DNA from: Streptomyces nitrosporeus
GTDB taxonomy: Bacteria; Actinomycetota; Actinomycetes; Streptomycetales; Streptomycetaceae
Assembly: GCF_008704555.1 (NCBI RefSeq)
Contig: NZ_CP023702.1
Location: 434,001-498,000, forward strand
Direction of reading: 5' to 3'
DNA length: 64,000 bases
Shown: piece after piece, positions 23,969-32,746 of the stretch
How the letters are laid out: every line of letters begins with the position of its first letter
How positions within the stretch are numbered: position 1 is the stretch's first letter
Notes under the pieces: model-generated
The model's database searches: none
What the model was told of the DNA's origin: nothing
Seen by the model: only the letters and a program-made list of their open reading frames with translations
Program-made: the position numbers and the translations under genes

Positions 23969-25168
23969 TCATCCGGGGCCCGGGGGCCGGGCACCCCGCC
24001 GGACGGCGAGCAGGGCGACGTCGTCGGTGAGGTGCCCGTCGGTGTGGTTCCGGACGGCGTCGAGTACCAGGTTCAGCAGCTCCGCGGGGGCGATGCCGTC
24101 CGGATGGGCGGCGGCCAGCCGCTCCAGCCGGTGCCGCAGCGGGAAGAACTCCCCCGCCCGGTTCCGCGCCTCCGTCACCCCGTCGGTCACCAGCAGCACC
24201 GTCTCCTCCGGTTCGACGGAGACCCGGCGGACGGCCGGTGTCCCGCCGACGAGCCCGGCCATGCCGACCGGGGCCCCATCCTGCTGCGGCATCTGCCACA
24301 CGCCTCGCGGGCCTGTCACGAACGGGCCCTCGTGCCCGAAGTTGACCAGCTCGACCGTGTGCGCGTCCTCCGCCGGGAAGGCGAGGACCACCGCGGTCGC
24401 GAAGCGCTCCGTCTCGTCGCCGCACGCCTGCCGCAGCAGGTTGTGCCGCCACAGCCCGTGCTCCATACGCCGGGCCACGAGGTCGAGGTCCTGTTCGTGG
24501 TAGCCGGCCTCACGGAAGGCCCCCGTCACCGCGCCCGCGGTCGACACCGCGGACAGGCCTTTGCCCTGGACGTCGCCCAGGACCACCCGGGCCCCGAACG
24601 GGGTGGCCAGCACGTCGTAGAAGTCCCCGCCGACCCGCGCCTCGACATCCGCCGCCCGGTAGCGGGCCGCGGACTCGACCCCGCCCCAGCCCGGCGGAAG
24701 CGGACGCAGGACGACCTCACGGGTGGCTTCCGCGGAGCTCTGCAGATGGCGGACGTAGGCGTGGGCCCGCGCCCGGAGCACCGCGATGACGAGCGCGAGG
24801 AGCGACGCGGTGACCTGGAGGAGGAAGTCCTCGGTCCGGATGTCCGCGGACGGGTGGGTGACGTCGACCCAGCGGTTGAGCGCCACCGCGAGCACCCCGA
24901 AGAAGAGGGTGACTCCCGGCGAGCAGACCCCGGAGGCCAGCAGCGGCACCATCAGCAGCCAGTTCGCCACATGGATGGCCGGACCCAGCTCGCCGAGGGC
25001 GAAGATGACGGTCAGACAGCTCATGGGAAGCACCCACGCGGCCCTCCCGTACCGCGTCAGCAACGGCTCCCGTTCTCCCGGCGGACGGACCGGGCGCCGG
25101 AACACGGCCCTGCGGCCCTTCCGGGCCCCGCGACGGTGTGTGTTCGAGGTCACCGCCCCAGTCTCCAT
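23969..25168 (-). CDS. Second membrane-bound PP2C/SpoIIE-type protein phosphatase
   Basis: 399 aa from ATG 25166-25168 (METGAVTSNTH). A basic N-terminus leads to three to four membrane helices (about 44-130). The SpoIIE/PP2C domain (about 155-395) has 'EARVGGDFYDVLATPFGARVVLGDVQGKGLSAVSTAG', 'ETVLLVTDGVTEARNRAGEFFPLRHRLE' and 'LTDDVALLAVR'. The frame is open for a further 216 codons upstream, but that extension overlaps the acyltransferase remnant and is Arg/Pro-rich, so I reject it. Same architecture as the gene at 22505-23698, convergent with it, suggesting an old duplication. Confidence 0.87.
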   Translation of the reverse strand: METGAVTSNTHRRGARKGRRAVFRRPVRPPGEREPLLTRYGRAAWVLPMSCLTVIFALGELGPAIHVANWLLMVPLLASGVCSPGVTLFFGVLAVALNRWVDVTHPSADIRTEDFLLQVTASLLALVIAVLRARAHAYVRHLQSSAEATREVVLRPLPPGWGGVESAARYRAADVEARVGGDFYDVLATPFGARVVLGDVQGKGLSAVSTAGAVTGAFREAGYHEQDLDLVARRMEHGLWRHNLLRQACGDETERFATAVVLAFPAEDAHTVELVNFGHEGPFVTGPRGVWQMPQQDGAPVGMAGLVGGTPAVRRVSVEPEETVLLVTDGVTEARNRAGEFFPLRHRLERLAAAHPDGIAPAELLNLVLDAVRNHTDGHLTDDVALLAVRRGARPPGPG

Positions 25169-25218
25169 CCGCCGGGCGCCTCCTCGCGGCACCCGCGCCC
25201 CCGGCGCGCGCCTTCCGG

Positions 25219-25945
25219 GCCGCCGCCGCGTTGGTCCCGGGGGCGCCGGGTGTCCGGGGCGGCGTACGGGTCGTCTGCCGCCGGTCGCGCCTGGTCCTGC
25301 GGACCGCAGGGCAGGGCCTGATGGCTTCGGTCGCCCTGGGGCGTGCCGAGGTCGAACGGCTGCTGTGGGAACAGGACGTGCGAGGGGACACCGTCGCCGT
25401 CGCCGTCGTCGTGTCGCGTCGTGTCGCCGGAGAACACCCTCGTCGGCGGTGACGTCGGCCGCGTCCGCCGTCCCGCCGACGAGTGGGAGGCCCGCGGGGC
25501 GGGGATCCGCGTGGTCGGGGCGGATGTCGCCTCGCACGCCGCACACATGGATCCCGTCCTGTCCGGCCTCGCCGACGCGCTCGCGGAGGTGACCGGCAGG
25601 ACGCCGGTCACGCCGTTCTGCGGCACCGTCACCGACGCCCCGCGCGCTCAGGCCGGCTTCGGCTCCGCCTGCCGGCCGGACAGCCTTCCCCGGGCCGTGT
25701 GGTTCGGCGACGCGGTGCGGGCCGCGGCCGAGGACGCGTACCGGCTGTTCGTCGGGATCGGCCTTCACCTCGGGCTCGTCCACACGGCCCTGACCCGGTT
25801 CCCTCCGGCGTGGCACCGCCTCGACGCCTGCATCGCCGGCCGCACCGGCGTCGCCGGGATCATGGCCACACCGCTCGTGCGCACCGCCGCCGAGCCGGCC
25901 GCCCGTCTCCCAGTCGGGCCGGGGGCCGTGCGGCGTCCGGTGTGA
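25219..25945 (+). pseudogene. Remnant of a polyketide-synthase acyltransferase domain, truncated and frameshifted
   Basis: In the first frame the translation reads 'VRVVCRRSRLVLRTAGQGLM' then 'ASVALGRAEVERLL', matching the AT-domain segment following the active-site serine. A second frame continues with 'VVSPENTLVGGDVGRV', 'DVASHAAHMDPVLSGLADAL' and 'WFGDAVRAAAEDAYRLFVGI', the usual downstream AT order, with a VASH-type specificity motif. The switch of frame lies at a 10-bp tandem duplication (25408-25417 and 25418-25427); removing one copy joins the frames exactly. The GHSxG active site and all other PKS domains are missing, so it is a dead fragment. Confidence 0.8.
25408..25427. repeat. 10-bp tandem duplication causing a frameshift
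   Basis: gtcgtgtcgc occurs twice in succession. Because 10 is not a multiple of 3, the second copy shifts the frame of the acyltransferase remnant by +1. Confidence 0.85.
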
Positions 25946-26021
25946 TCCCTCGTCGAGGCAGACGCACCGGCCGGCCCGGGGGCGTCGAGGACGGGCAGGC
26001 CCGCGAAGTGCTCACGGAACG

Positions 26022-26063
26022 GATCAGGGCCGGTTCCGGATTGCTCCGGTACCGGCCCTGATC
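26022..26063. terminator. Stem-loop after tRNA-Pro
   Basis: gatcagggccggt (26022-26034) pairs perfectly with accggccctgatc (26051-26063), 15 bp beyond the tRNA 3' end on the minus strand; the 16-nt loop contains a further small dyad. Confidence 0.8.
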
Positions 26064-26078
26064 TACGACTGTCTCCAG

Positions 26079-26152
<74 letters not shown>

Positions 26153-26241
26153 TTGCCCGTTTGACCTGGGGTTTCCCCCTGGCTGAGCGCGCATGAGAAC
26201 AATACCCCACACGAGCGGGTGGTCACGAATCCCTTTCGCAC

Positions 26242-26272
26242 TTGACCTCGACCTAGGTCGAGGTTGAACGCT
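26242..26272 (+). promoter_or_regulatory. MerR-type promoter with perfect 20-bp palindrome before split transketolase
   Basis: TTGACC (26242-26247), a 19-bp spacer, and a -10-like AACGCT (26267-26272). The spacer is largely the perfect palindrome ACCTCGACCTAGGTCGAGGT (26245-26264), resembling SoxR/CueR-type sites. The predicted start of transcription falls at or within two bases of the ATG at 26280, so the mRNA would be leaderless. Confidence 0.7.
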
Positions 26273-26279
26273 GGGTGGC

Positions 26280-26981
26280 ATGACGGACACGCCCGAAGCA
26301 CCGGTGTACGGATACGACGACCTGCACCGGCTGATGAGCCTGATGACCGGCGACGAGAAGCACGGCCCGGCCGCCACCTCCACCCTGGACGCCCTGTGGG
26401 TGCTGTACGACCGGGTGCTGCGCGTCACCCCCGGCACAGCCGACGCTCCCGGCCGTGACCGGTTCCTGCTCTCCAAGGGGCACGGGCCGATGGCGTACTA
26501 CGCGGTCCTGGCCGCACGCGGCTTCTTCGGCGAGGAGCTGCTTCCCGGCTTCGGCTCGTACGACTCGCCCCTCGGGCACCACCCGGACCGGGTGCTCGTG
26601 CCCGGTGCGGAGATCGGCAGCGGCTCCCTGGGGCACGGGCTCCCTCTGGCCGTGGGGAGCGTGCTGGGACTGCGGGCGCAAGGACTCGCCGGCCCGCGGG
26701 TCTGGGTGCTGACCGGTGACGCGGAGCTGGACGAGGGCAGCAACCACGAGGCGATCGCCTACGCGGGCCCCGCGGGCCTCGAACAGCTGCACACGGTGGT
26801 GATCGACAACGGCTCCGCGAGCTACGCCAGGCCGGGCGGCATCGCCGCACGGTTCGAAGCGGCCGGGTGGTCGGTCAGGACCGTGGACGGCCGGGACCAC
26901 GGAGCGCTGTACGCGGCGTACACCGCGCCGCACCCCGGCCGCCCCCACGCGGTGATCGCCCGCGTCGCCCCGAAGAGCTGA
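26280..26981 (+). CDS. Transketolase N-terminal subunit
   Basis: 233 aa. Thiamine-diphosphate-binding half of a split transketolase: 'FLLSKGHGPMAYYAVLAARGFF' and the TPP/Mg motif 'WVLTGDAELDEGSNHEAIAYAG' with 'VVIDNGSASY' in place of the usual NxN. It pairs with the C-terminal subunit 51 bp downstream. Split enzymes of this kind often act in specialised carbon metabolism rather than the main pentose-phosphate pathway. No ribosome-binding site is visible and a MerR-type promoter abuts the start, so translation is probably leaderless. Confidence 0.88.
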   Translation: MTDTPEAPVYGYDDLHRLMSLMTGDEKHGPAATSTLDALWVLYDRVLRVTPGTADAPGRDRFLLSKGHGPMAYYAVLAARGFFGEELLPGFGSYDSPLGHHPDRVLVPGAEIGSGSLGHGLPLAVGSVLGLRAQGLAGPRVWVLTGDAELDEGSNHEAIAYAGPAGLEQLHTVVIDNGSASYARPGGIAARFEAAGWSVRTVDGRDHGALYAAYTAPHPGRPHAVIARVAPKS

Positions 26982-27032
26982 ACCGCACCCGCCCACGGCC
27001 GGAACCCGGCACCCGAGCACCCGAGGAGACCG

Positions 27033-27932
27033 ATGGACACCATGCGCGACCGCTTCGTCACCACCACCACCGAGCTGCTGGACGAGGACCCCCGCCTCGC
27101 CGTGGTACTCGCCGAGATCAGCTGCGACGGTTTCCGGGCCGCCGCCCGCGCCCACCCCGGCCGGGTGGTCAACGTGGGCATCCGGGAACAGCTGCTGATC
27201 GGGGCGGGGGCCGGGATGGCCCTGACCGGGATGCGCCCCGTCATCCACACCTTCGCGAGCTTCCTGGTGGAGCGGCCCTTCGAACAGGTGAAGCTGGACC
27301 TGGGGCACCAGGCGGCGGGCGCCGTGCTCGTCAGCGCCGGTGCCTCCTACGACTGGCCGGCCGGCGGCTTCACCCATATGTCACCCGGCGACATCGCCCT
27401 CCTGGACACCCTCGACGGCTGGACCGTCCACGTCCCCGGCCATCCCGACGAGGCGGAGGCACTGCTGCGGCACGCCGTCGTGGGGGAGGACCGTGTCTAC
27501 GTACGCCTGTCCCTCCAGTCGAACAGCCTGGGCCGCCCGGTGACCGGGGAGGGCTTCCTCACCGTGCGCCGGGGCTCTGCCGGTGTGGTGGTCGCGGTCG
27601 GCCCGATGCTGGACAACGTGCTCGCCGCGACTGAGGGTCTGGACGTGACCGTCCTGTACGCGACGACCGTGCGCCCCTTCGACGCGGACGGGCTGCGCGA
27701 GGCGGTGGGAGCGGGTGCCACGGCCGACGTCGTGGTGGTCGAGCCCTGCCTGGCCGGTACGTCGGCCGGCGCGGCCGGCGACGCCCTGGTCGCCCTCCCC
27801 CACCGGGTGCTGGGGCTCGGTGTGGCCCGCGCGGAGCTCCGCCGCTACGGACGGCTGGAGGAACACCTCACGGCCCACGGCCTGGACCCGCGCGGGCTGC
27901 GGACGCGGATCGACGCGTTTCTGCGTCCCTGA
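27033..27932 (+). CDS. Transketolase C-terminal subunit
   Basis: 299 aa, the pyrimidine-binding and C-terminal half of a split transketolase ('VVNVGIREQLLIGAGAGMALTGMRPVIHTFASFLVERPFEQ' spread over residues 45-87, with the catalytic Glu in GIREQ; C-terminal 'VTVLYATTVRPFDADGLREAV'). It completes the active site at the interface with the upstream subunit. The gene follows with GAGGAG before ATG 27033 and is convergent with cvnD, 18 bp away. Confidence 0.88.
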   Translation: MDTMRDRFVTTTTELLDEDPRLAVVLAEISCDGFRAAARAHPGRVVNVGIREQLLIGAGAGMALTGMRPVIHTFASFLVERPFEQVKLDLGHQAAGAVLVSAGASYDWPAGGFTHMSPGDIALLDTLDGWTVHVPGHPDEAEALLRHAVVGEDRVYVRLSLQSNSLGRPVTGEGFLTVRRGSAGVVVAVGPMLDNVLAATEGLDVTVLYATTVRPFDADGLREAVGAGATADVVVVEPCLAGTSAGAAGDALVALPHRVLGLGVARAELRRYGRLEEHLTAHGLDPRGLRTRIDAFLRP

Positions 27933-27950
27933 CTCCCGGGCCGGGACGGC

Positions 27951-28571
27951 TCACGGATGGGCTCCGAACCCCGAGAACGGCGCCGGCGCCGTGGCGTTGA
28001 TGAGGTGCTGCACCAGGGTGACCAGCGCCCCGGTGCCGGAGCTGGCGATCCTGGCGTCGCACAGCACGACCGGCACGTCGGCCCCGAGGTCGAGGGCCGC
28101 CCGCACCTCCTCGGGCTCGTAGCGGTAGGCGCCGTCGAACTCGTTGACGGCGACGATGAATCCGATGCCGCGCCGCTCGAAGTAGTCGACGGCGGCGAAG
28201 CACTCGGTGAGCCGCCGGGTGTCGGCCAGCACGACCGCGCCCAGCGCCCCCTTGGAGAGCTCGTCCCACATGAACCAGAACCGCTCCTGCCCCGGCGTAC
28301 CGAACAGGTAGAGCACATGCTGGTCGGAGAGCGTGATCCGGCCGAAGTCCATGGCCACGGTGGTCGAGGTCTTGGACTCGACGCCGTCCAGGTTGTCGGT
28401 GCCGACGCTGACCTGGGTCAGCAGCTCCTCCGTGCTGAGCGGCGCGATCTCGCTGACGGCGCCCACGAATGTCGTTTTGCCGACGCCGAAGCCGCCCGCG
28501 ACCAGGACCTTGAGGGCCACGGGGAAGTACCCGGAACCCGGGGTGCCGTCAGAGCTGTCGTCGTAGACCAT
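27951..28571 (-). CDS. cvnD: CvnD-type Ras-like GTPase
   Basis: 206 aa from ATG 28569-28571 (MVYDDSSDGTPG). P-loop 'GGFGVGKTT' at residues 26-34, effector region 'TVAMDFGRITL', 'LFGTPGQERF' (G3) and 'VAVNEFDGA' (G4). Fourth gene of a conservon, whose products form a membrane-associated signalling complex resembling eukaryotic G-protein coupling: CvnA sensor, CvnB roadblock, CvnC DUF742, CvnD GTPase. It overlaps the end of cvnC by 23 bp. Confidence 0.92.
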   Translation of the reverse strand: MVYDDSSDGTPGSGYFPVALKVLVAGGFGVGKTTFVGAVSEIAPLSTEELLTQVSVGTDNLDGVESKTSTTVAMDFGRITLSDQHVLYLFGTPGQERFWFMWDELSKGALGAVVLADTRRLTECFAAVDYFERRGIGFIVAVNEFDGAYRYEPEEVRAALDLGADVPVVLCDARIASSGTGALVTLVQHLINATAPAPFSGFGAHP

Positions 28572-28926
28572 CGAGCACTGCCTCCAGCAGGGATCGGTCG
28601 GTGGGCATGTCATGGAAGGCCGGGGCGTGCGCGATGACCGCGCCGCAGTCGGCCAGATCGGACAGGAGGATCTTGGTGATGGCCGCGGGGAGCCGGAGGT
28701 GCGCCGCGATCTCCGCCACCGAGGTCGGGCCCTCGCACAGACCGAGGGCCACCGCGTGTTCCGGGCCCAGGGGGACGTCGGGCTCGATGCCCGTGGCCAT
28801 CATCAGGGAGAGCAGGTCGAGTTCGGCGGTGGGCCGGGTCCGGCCGTTGCTCACGGTGTACGGGCGGATGAGCCGGCCGGCCGCGTCGTCGAGCAGGGGC
28901 CCGTCCTGCGGGGCCGGCACGCTCAC
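28549..28926 (-). CDS. cvnC: CvnC-type DUF742 protein
   Basis: 125 aa DUF742 protein. 'GRLIRPYTVSNGRTRP' near the N-terminus and 'LGPEHAVALGLCEGPTSVAEIAAHLRLPAAITKILLSDLAD' in the middle (a winged-helix-like fold) are standard. Third conservon gene; overlaps cvnB by 4 bp (ATGA-type). Confidence 0.92.
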   Translation of the reverse strand: MSVPAPQDGPLLDDAAGRLIRPYTVSNGRTRPTAELDLLSLMMATGIEPDVPLGPEHAVALGLCEGPTSVAEIAAHLRLPAAITKILLSDLADCGAVIAHAPAFHDMPTDRSLLEAVLDGLRRQL

Positions 28927-29357
28927 AGCCCCGGTGCGAACGGCGTCCCGGCGGTCTGCCGGGCCGGTGTCACCAGATAGGGCCGGACGCTCTTGACCAG
29001 CATCGCCATCTCGTAGCCGAGCACGGCGGCGTCCGCCTCCCGGCCCGCGAGCACGGCCAGGCAGGTCCCCGACCCGGCGGTGGACACGAACAGGAGGGTC
29101 GAGTCGAGTTCGACCACGACCTGGCGCACGTCACCGTTGTCGCCGAACCTGGCGCCGGCGCTGCGGCCCAGCGAGTACAGTCCCGCGGCCAGTGCGGCCA
29201 TGTGGTCCGCGCTGTCGGGGTCCATGCCGTGGACGGACCTCACCAGGCCGTCGGCCGAGAGCAGTACGACGCTTCTCGTGTAGGGCACGCGCTGGGCGAG
29301 TCCGCCCAGCAGCCAGTCCAGGTCCGCGGCCTGACCGGCCTGCATGTCGCTCGTCAT
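28923..29357 (-). CDS. cvnB: CvnB-type roadblock/LC7 protein
   Basis: 144 aa roadblock/LC7-domain protein ('[28 protein letters not shown]', '[20 protein letters not shown]', '[18 protein letters not shown]'). Such proteins act as regulators of the cognate small GTPase. Seven bases separate it from cvnA. An alternative start four codons later ([10 protein letters not shown]) is possible. Confidence 0.92.
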   Translation of the reverse strand: MTSDMQAGQAADLDWLLGGLAQRVPYTRSVVLLSADGLVRSVHGMDPDSADHMAALAAGLYSLGRSAGARFGDNGDVRQVVVELDSTLLFVSTAGSGTCLAVLAGREADAAVLGYEMAMLVKSVRPYLVTPARQTAGTPFAPGL

Positions 29358-29364
29358 GGTGCAT

Positions 29365-31575
29365 CTACTCCTTGAACGTGTTCTCGGGTCGTGGGTCGGG
29401 GGCGGGCATCCGCAGTTCCCCGAAAGCGGGTGCGGGCACCGTCCCGGAAGCCGCCGGACCGCGGACCGGCAGCGGGGCGAGGCCGTGCGGGGGCCGCCGG
29501 GGCCCGGCGGCCCCCGGGGGGACCGGGACGCCGGTGGTGTGCGGCGTGGTTTCCCGCGCCGGGGCGGGAACGACGGGGTCCTCGTCGGCCGTCTGGGCCT
29601 CGGCGAGATCCACCCCGCGGCGGAAGGCGGCCATCAGCCCCGGGTCGTGCAGGACGGTTTCGCCCTGGAAGGCGCGGGACGCGGGCGCCTCCTTGAGCTG
29701 TGGTGCGAGGTGTTCCTGGTTGCTGCGCCGGGGCAGCCGGGGGCGAGCGGGTGTTTCCGGGCGGGCCGCCTCGGGCGGCCTCGCGGTGCTGCCGTTCGCG
29801 GCCCCGGTGCCGTCGGCCGCCGCTCCGGCCGCCGTCCGGCCGTCTTCGGCCGGGGCCCCGCCGGGGGTTCCTTCCGCCGTGCCGCCGAAGAGCGCGGTGT
29901 CCTCGCCGTGACGCGGAGGCGTCGTCGTACCGCCCCCGCCGTACGGTGCGCCGGCAAGGTACGCGGCCGGGGCGCCGTCGCCCGTGTGCGCGGCCGCGAA
30001 GCGGTCGCCGACGGATCCGGGGGGTGGACCGACGGCGTCCGCCGTGCGCTCCGGCGGTGTGCCTCCGGTCACCGGCCCCTCCGGCCGGCCCGCCGGAGGG
30101 GCGGCCGGGCCGGGGGCGTCCACGCGCTCGGGGTGCGGGGCCCTGTGCTCATAGGCGTCCCCGGCCTGCCGGGGCGGCCGGTCGAGCCGGGCCGGTTCCT
30201 GCCGCGGGCGGGAGGCGGCCGGCGGTGCGGCCGTGCCGCCTCCGGCGGGCGGGCGGTGTACGTCGGCGGGCTGCGCCCGCGGCACCGCGCCGGGTACGGC
30301 GTCGCCCGCCGTACCGGGGTCCTCGTCGGCGCCCAGGAGTGCCTCCGGCAGGACGAGCACGGCTTGGGTGCCCCCGTAGATGTTGCTCTGCAGACGGACG
30401 GCGATGCCGTGCCGGCGGGCCAGGGAGGCGACGACGAAGAGGCCGATCCGGCCGTCCTGGAGCAGGTGGGCGACATCGACCCGGTCGGGGTCGTTGAGCA
30501 GCGTGTTCATCCGCTTCTGCTCGGGCCCCGGCATACCGAGTCCGCGGTCCTCCACCTCCAGGGCGAGCCCCGCGGTCACCCGCTGGGCCCGCAGCAGGAC
30601 CTGGGTGTGCGGGGCGGAGAAGACCGTGGCGTTCTCGACGAGTTCGGCCAGCAGGTGGATGACGTCGGCGACGGCGTGCCCGTTCAGGGTCCCGTCGACC
30701 GGCGGCACCAGCTTGACCCTGGGGTACTGCTCGACCTCGGCCGTCGCGGAGCGGAGCACCTCGATCATGCTCACCGGGCTGCTCCACTGGCGCCGTGAGA
30801 CGGCTCCGCCGAGCACGGCGAGGTTCTCCGCGTGCCTGCGGATACGGGTGGCGAGGTGGTCGACCTGGAAGAGGCCCTTGAGCAGGTCGGGGTCCTCGAC
30901 CTCGTGCTCCAGCTCGTCCAGGATCTGGATCTCCCGGTGCACGAGGGACTGAAGCCGCCGCGCGAGGTTGACGAACACCTCGACCTTCTGTTCGTCACCG
31001 GCCTTCCGCTCGTCGCCGGTGCCGTGGGAGAGCCGGGACGCCTCGACGAGGGCGGCGACCGCCGCGTCCTGCCCTCGGTCCATCTCGTGGGCGAGCAGGT
31101 CGAAGGGGTCCTCCCCGGCCCCGGCGGGCCGGGCCGCGTCGCGCTCCGGCACGGGCCCGCCGTCGCGGAGCAGTTCCATGACCCGCTGGAGTTCGGCGTG
31201 GTGCCGGGCGGTGGTGCGCCGCAGGGCGAGGGCACGGTCGGACACCGCGGCGCAGACCCGGCCGGCCCCGACGAGGGCCGCGGCCACAGCCGCGACGGCC
31301 AGCGCACCGGAGCCGCCGAGCACCGCCAGGAGACCGCCGGACGGGCGGACCCCGGAGAACCGGATGGTGAAGATGACGGCGGCGGCACCGCTCAGCGCGG
31401 CGGCGACGGCCGGCAGCAGCGCCGCGCGCAGGATCTGTGGTCGCATACGGGCCTCGGGGGCGGGCCGCGGGGTGCGCGGCCGGCTCGCGGCCGGGTGCGA
31501 ACGGCCACCCGGACGGCCGTGCCGCCCGCCTTCGCGGCGTTCCGGTCGCGCGGCGGGGGCGCGAAGTTGAGACAT
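29365..31575 (-). CDS. cvnA: CvnA-type nitrate-sensor-like histidine kinase
   Basis: 736 aa from ATG 31573-31575, which follows GAGGAC at good spacing; ATG at 31576-31578 and a downstream ATG at 31444-31446 are alternatives. Two membrane helices (about residues 50-70 and 75-105), a cytoplasmic helical linker, a DHp-like region ('[50 protein letters not shown]' over residues 201-250) and an ATPase domain ('[19 protein letters not shown]', 'EDRGLGMP'). The last about 330 residues are Pro/Ala/Gly-rich disorder with a small conserved motif near '[21 protein letters not shown]'. First gene of cvnABCD. Confidence 0.88.
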   Translation of the reverse strand: MSQLRAPAARPERREGGRHGRPGGRSHPAASRPRTPRPAPEARMRPQILRAALLPAVAAALSGAAAVIFTIRFSGVRPSGGLLAVLGGSGALAVAAVAAALVGAGRVCAAVSDRALALRRTTARHHAELQRVMELLRDGGPVPERDAARPAGAGEDPFDLLAHEMDRGQDAAVAALVEASRLSHGTGDERKAGDEQKVEVFVNLARRLQSLVHREIQILDELEHEVEDPDLLKGLFQVDHLATRIRRHAENLAVLGGAVSRRQWSSPVSMIEVLRSATAEVEQYPRVKLVPPVDGTLNGHAVADVIHLLAELVENATVFSAPHTQVLLRAQRVTAGLALEVEDRGLGMPGPEQKRMNTLLNDPDRVDVAHLLQDGRIGLFVVASLARRHGIAVRLQSNIYGGTQAVLVLPEALLGADEDPGTAGDAVPGAVPRAQPADVHRPPAGGGTAAPPAASRPRQEPARLDRPPRQAGDAYEHRAPHPERVDAPGPAAPPAGRPEGPVTGGTPPERTADAVGPPPGSVGDRFAAAHTGDGAPAAYLAGAPYGGGGTTTPPRHGEDTALFGGTAEGTPGGAPAEDGRTAAGAAADGTGAANGSTARPPEAARPETPARPRLPRRSNQEHLAPQLKEAPASRAFQGETVLHDPGLMAAFRRGVDLAEAQTADEDPVVPAPARETTPHTTGVPVPPGAAGPRRPPHGLAPLPVRGPAASGTVPAPAFGELRMPAPDPRPENTFKE

Positions 31576-31946
31576 CATCGTCCTCGGTACGGGGGCACCA
31601 GGAATCGGCAGTTCGTGTGGTGACACCTAAGGGGGTCGGTCGGTCAAGAGAGTCAACGGCTGGGAGGGCCCGCTCGATATGGCTCGACCGATATGGCCCA
31701 CCGTTGATCACCGGCCACACACGGTAGTCGTGAATCGTCCGTGTCCGGTGCGCAGTTGGCGAACTTGCCCGGGAGCCGTCCCGCTCTGGTATGACGTCCT
31801 GCACAGACTTCCGAATGCGCCCGACATTCCGATCGACACCACACTCCACAGTCGTTCGGACGCTCGAATTCATGGCGCTCCCGCCGCCCGCCGCCCGGCG
31901 GTGCGCGGGCCGGAGCGACGGCGGCACGGCGGACGCACGGCCGCCC
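31576..31946. other. 371-bp intergenic region upstream of cvnA
   Basis: Less GC-rich than its surroundings. It contains a direct repeat cgatatggc at 31675-31683 and 31689-31697 (14-bp period, on one face of a helix and a half) and the runs ggtcggtcggtcaa near 31634-31647. Probable cvn promoter region; the deacetylase gene ends at its right edge. No coding frame with normal codon bias. Confidence 0.5.
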
Positions 31947-32714
31947 TCAGCGCCGAAACCGGCCCCGTCCGTCCGGCGGGAGGCCGTGCCCGGCGAGCGG
32001 GCCGACGGCCATGCCTTCCGCCCGCAGGCCGCCGACCAGTTCCGGCAGCATCGCGAGCGCCGCCCGCCAGCTCCGCCTTCCCGACAGGTCGGCGTCGTGC
32101 AGCAGCACCGTGCCGCCCCCGCCGCGCAGCTGGCCGCGCACCGTGGCCAGCACCTCCCCGGGGGTGGCGTCCGGCTCCCAGTCCCGGCCCCAGGCCGACC
32201 ACAGCACCGGCCTCAGTCCGCAGCGCCGTGCCGCGGCCCAGCGGCCCCCGGTCAGGATCCCGTAGGGCGGCCGGTACCAGAGCGGCCGGGTGCCGGCGGT
32301 CCGGCGTACCGCTTCGGCGGCGGCAGAGACCTCTCGCAGGTCCCGGCCGGGGGCGGGCGCCCAGGGGCGGCTGTGCGTCCAGCCGTGCACGGCGAGCTCG
32401 TGGCCGCGCCGGACGATGTCCCTGCCGAGCCCGGGATGGCGCAGCAGGCTCTCCCCCAGCACGAAGAACGTGGCGTGTACGGACAGCTCGTCGAGCAGTT
32501 CCAGGAAGTACGGGGTGGACCCGGGGTCGGGGCCGTCGTCGAAGGTCAGTGCCACCCGGTCGGGGTGGCCGAGGCCCGCCAGGGCGGGGAGGCAGGCCCG
32601 GCGCAGGCCGGGGAGCCAGGTGCCCGCGGGCACGACGTGGGCGGCCGCCACCAGTGCGGCGGCGGCCGCCGGGACACCGAGCGCCAAGGCGGCCTTGGGC
32701 TGTCCGGGGTGCAT
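31947..32714 (-). CDS. Polysaccharide deacetylase (NodB/CE4 family)
   Basis: 255 aa with one N-terminal membrane/signal helix (about 8-30). CE4 motifs in order: 'ALTFDDGPDPGS' (metal-binding DD), 'HGWTHSRPW' (H-x3-H), 'WYRPPYG', 'WGRDWEPDATPGEV' and 'GTVLLHDAD'. The enzyme removes N-acetyl groups from a surface glycan or glycolipid outside the membrane. Last of three minus-strand genes (SDR, DMT transporter, deacetylase) divergent from a glycosyltransferase, so these likely act on one glycolipid. Confidence 0.88.
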   Translation of the reverse strand: MHPGQPKAALALGVPAAAAALVAAAHVVPAGTWLPGLRRACLPALAGLGHPDRVALTFDDGPDPGSTPYFLELLDELSVHATFFVLGESLLRHPGLGRDIVRRGHELAVHGWTHSRPWAPAPGRDLREVSAAAEAVRRTAGTRPLWYRPPYGILTGGRWAAARRCGLRPVLWSAWGRDWEPDATPGEVLATVRGQLRGGGGTVLLHDADLSGRRSWRAALAMLPELVGGLRAEGMAVGPLAGHGLPPDGRGRFRR

Positions 32715-32746
32715 CGGGGTTCGTTCCTCCTCGTGCTTCGTCGCTC

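Noticed and set aside
25169..25816. N-terminal extension of the second phosphatase across the acyltransferase remnant.
   Set aside because: Extension is Arg/Pro-rich shadow of the AT frames on the other strand; membrane helices begin after ATG 25168.
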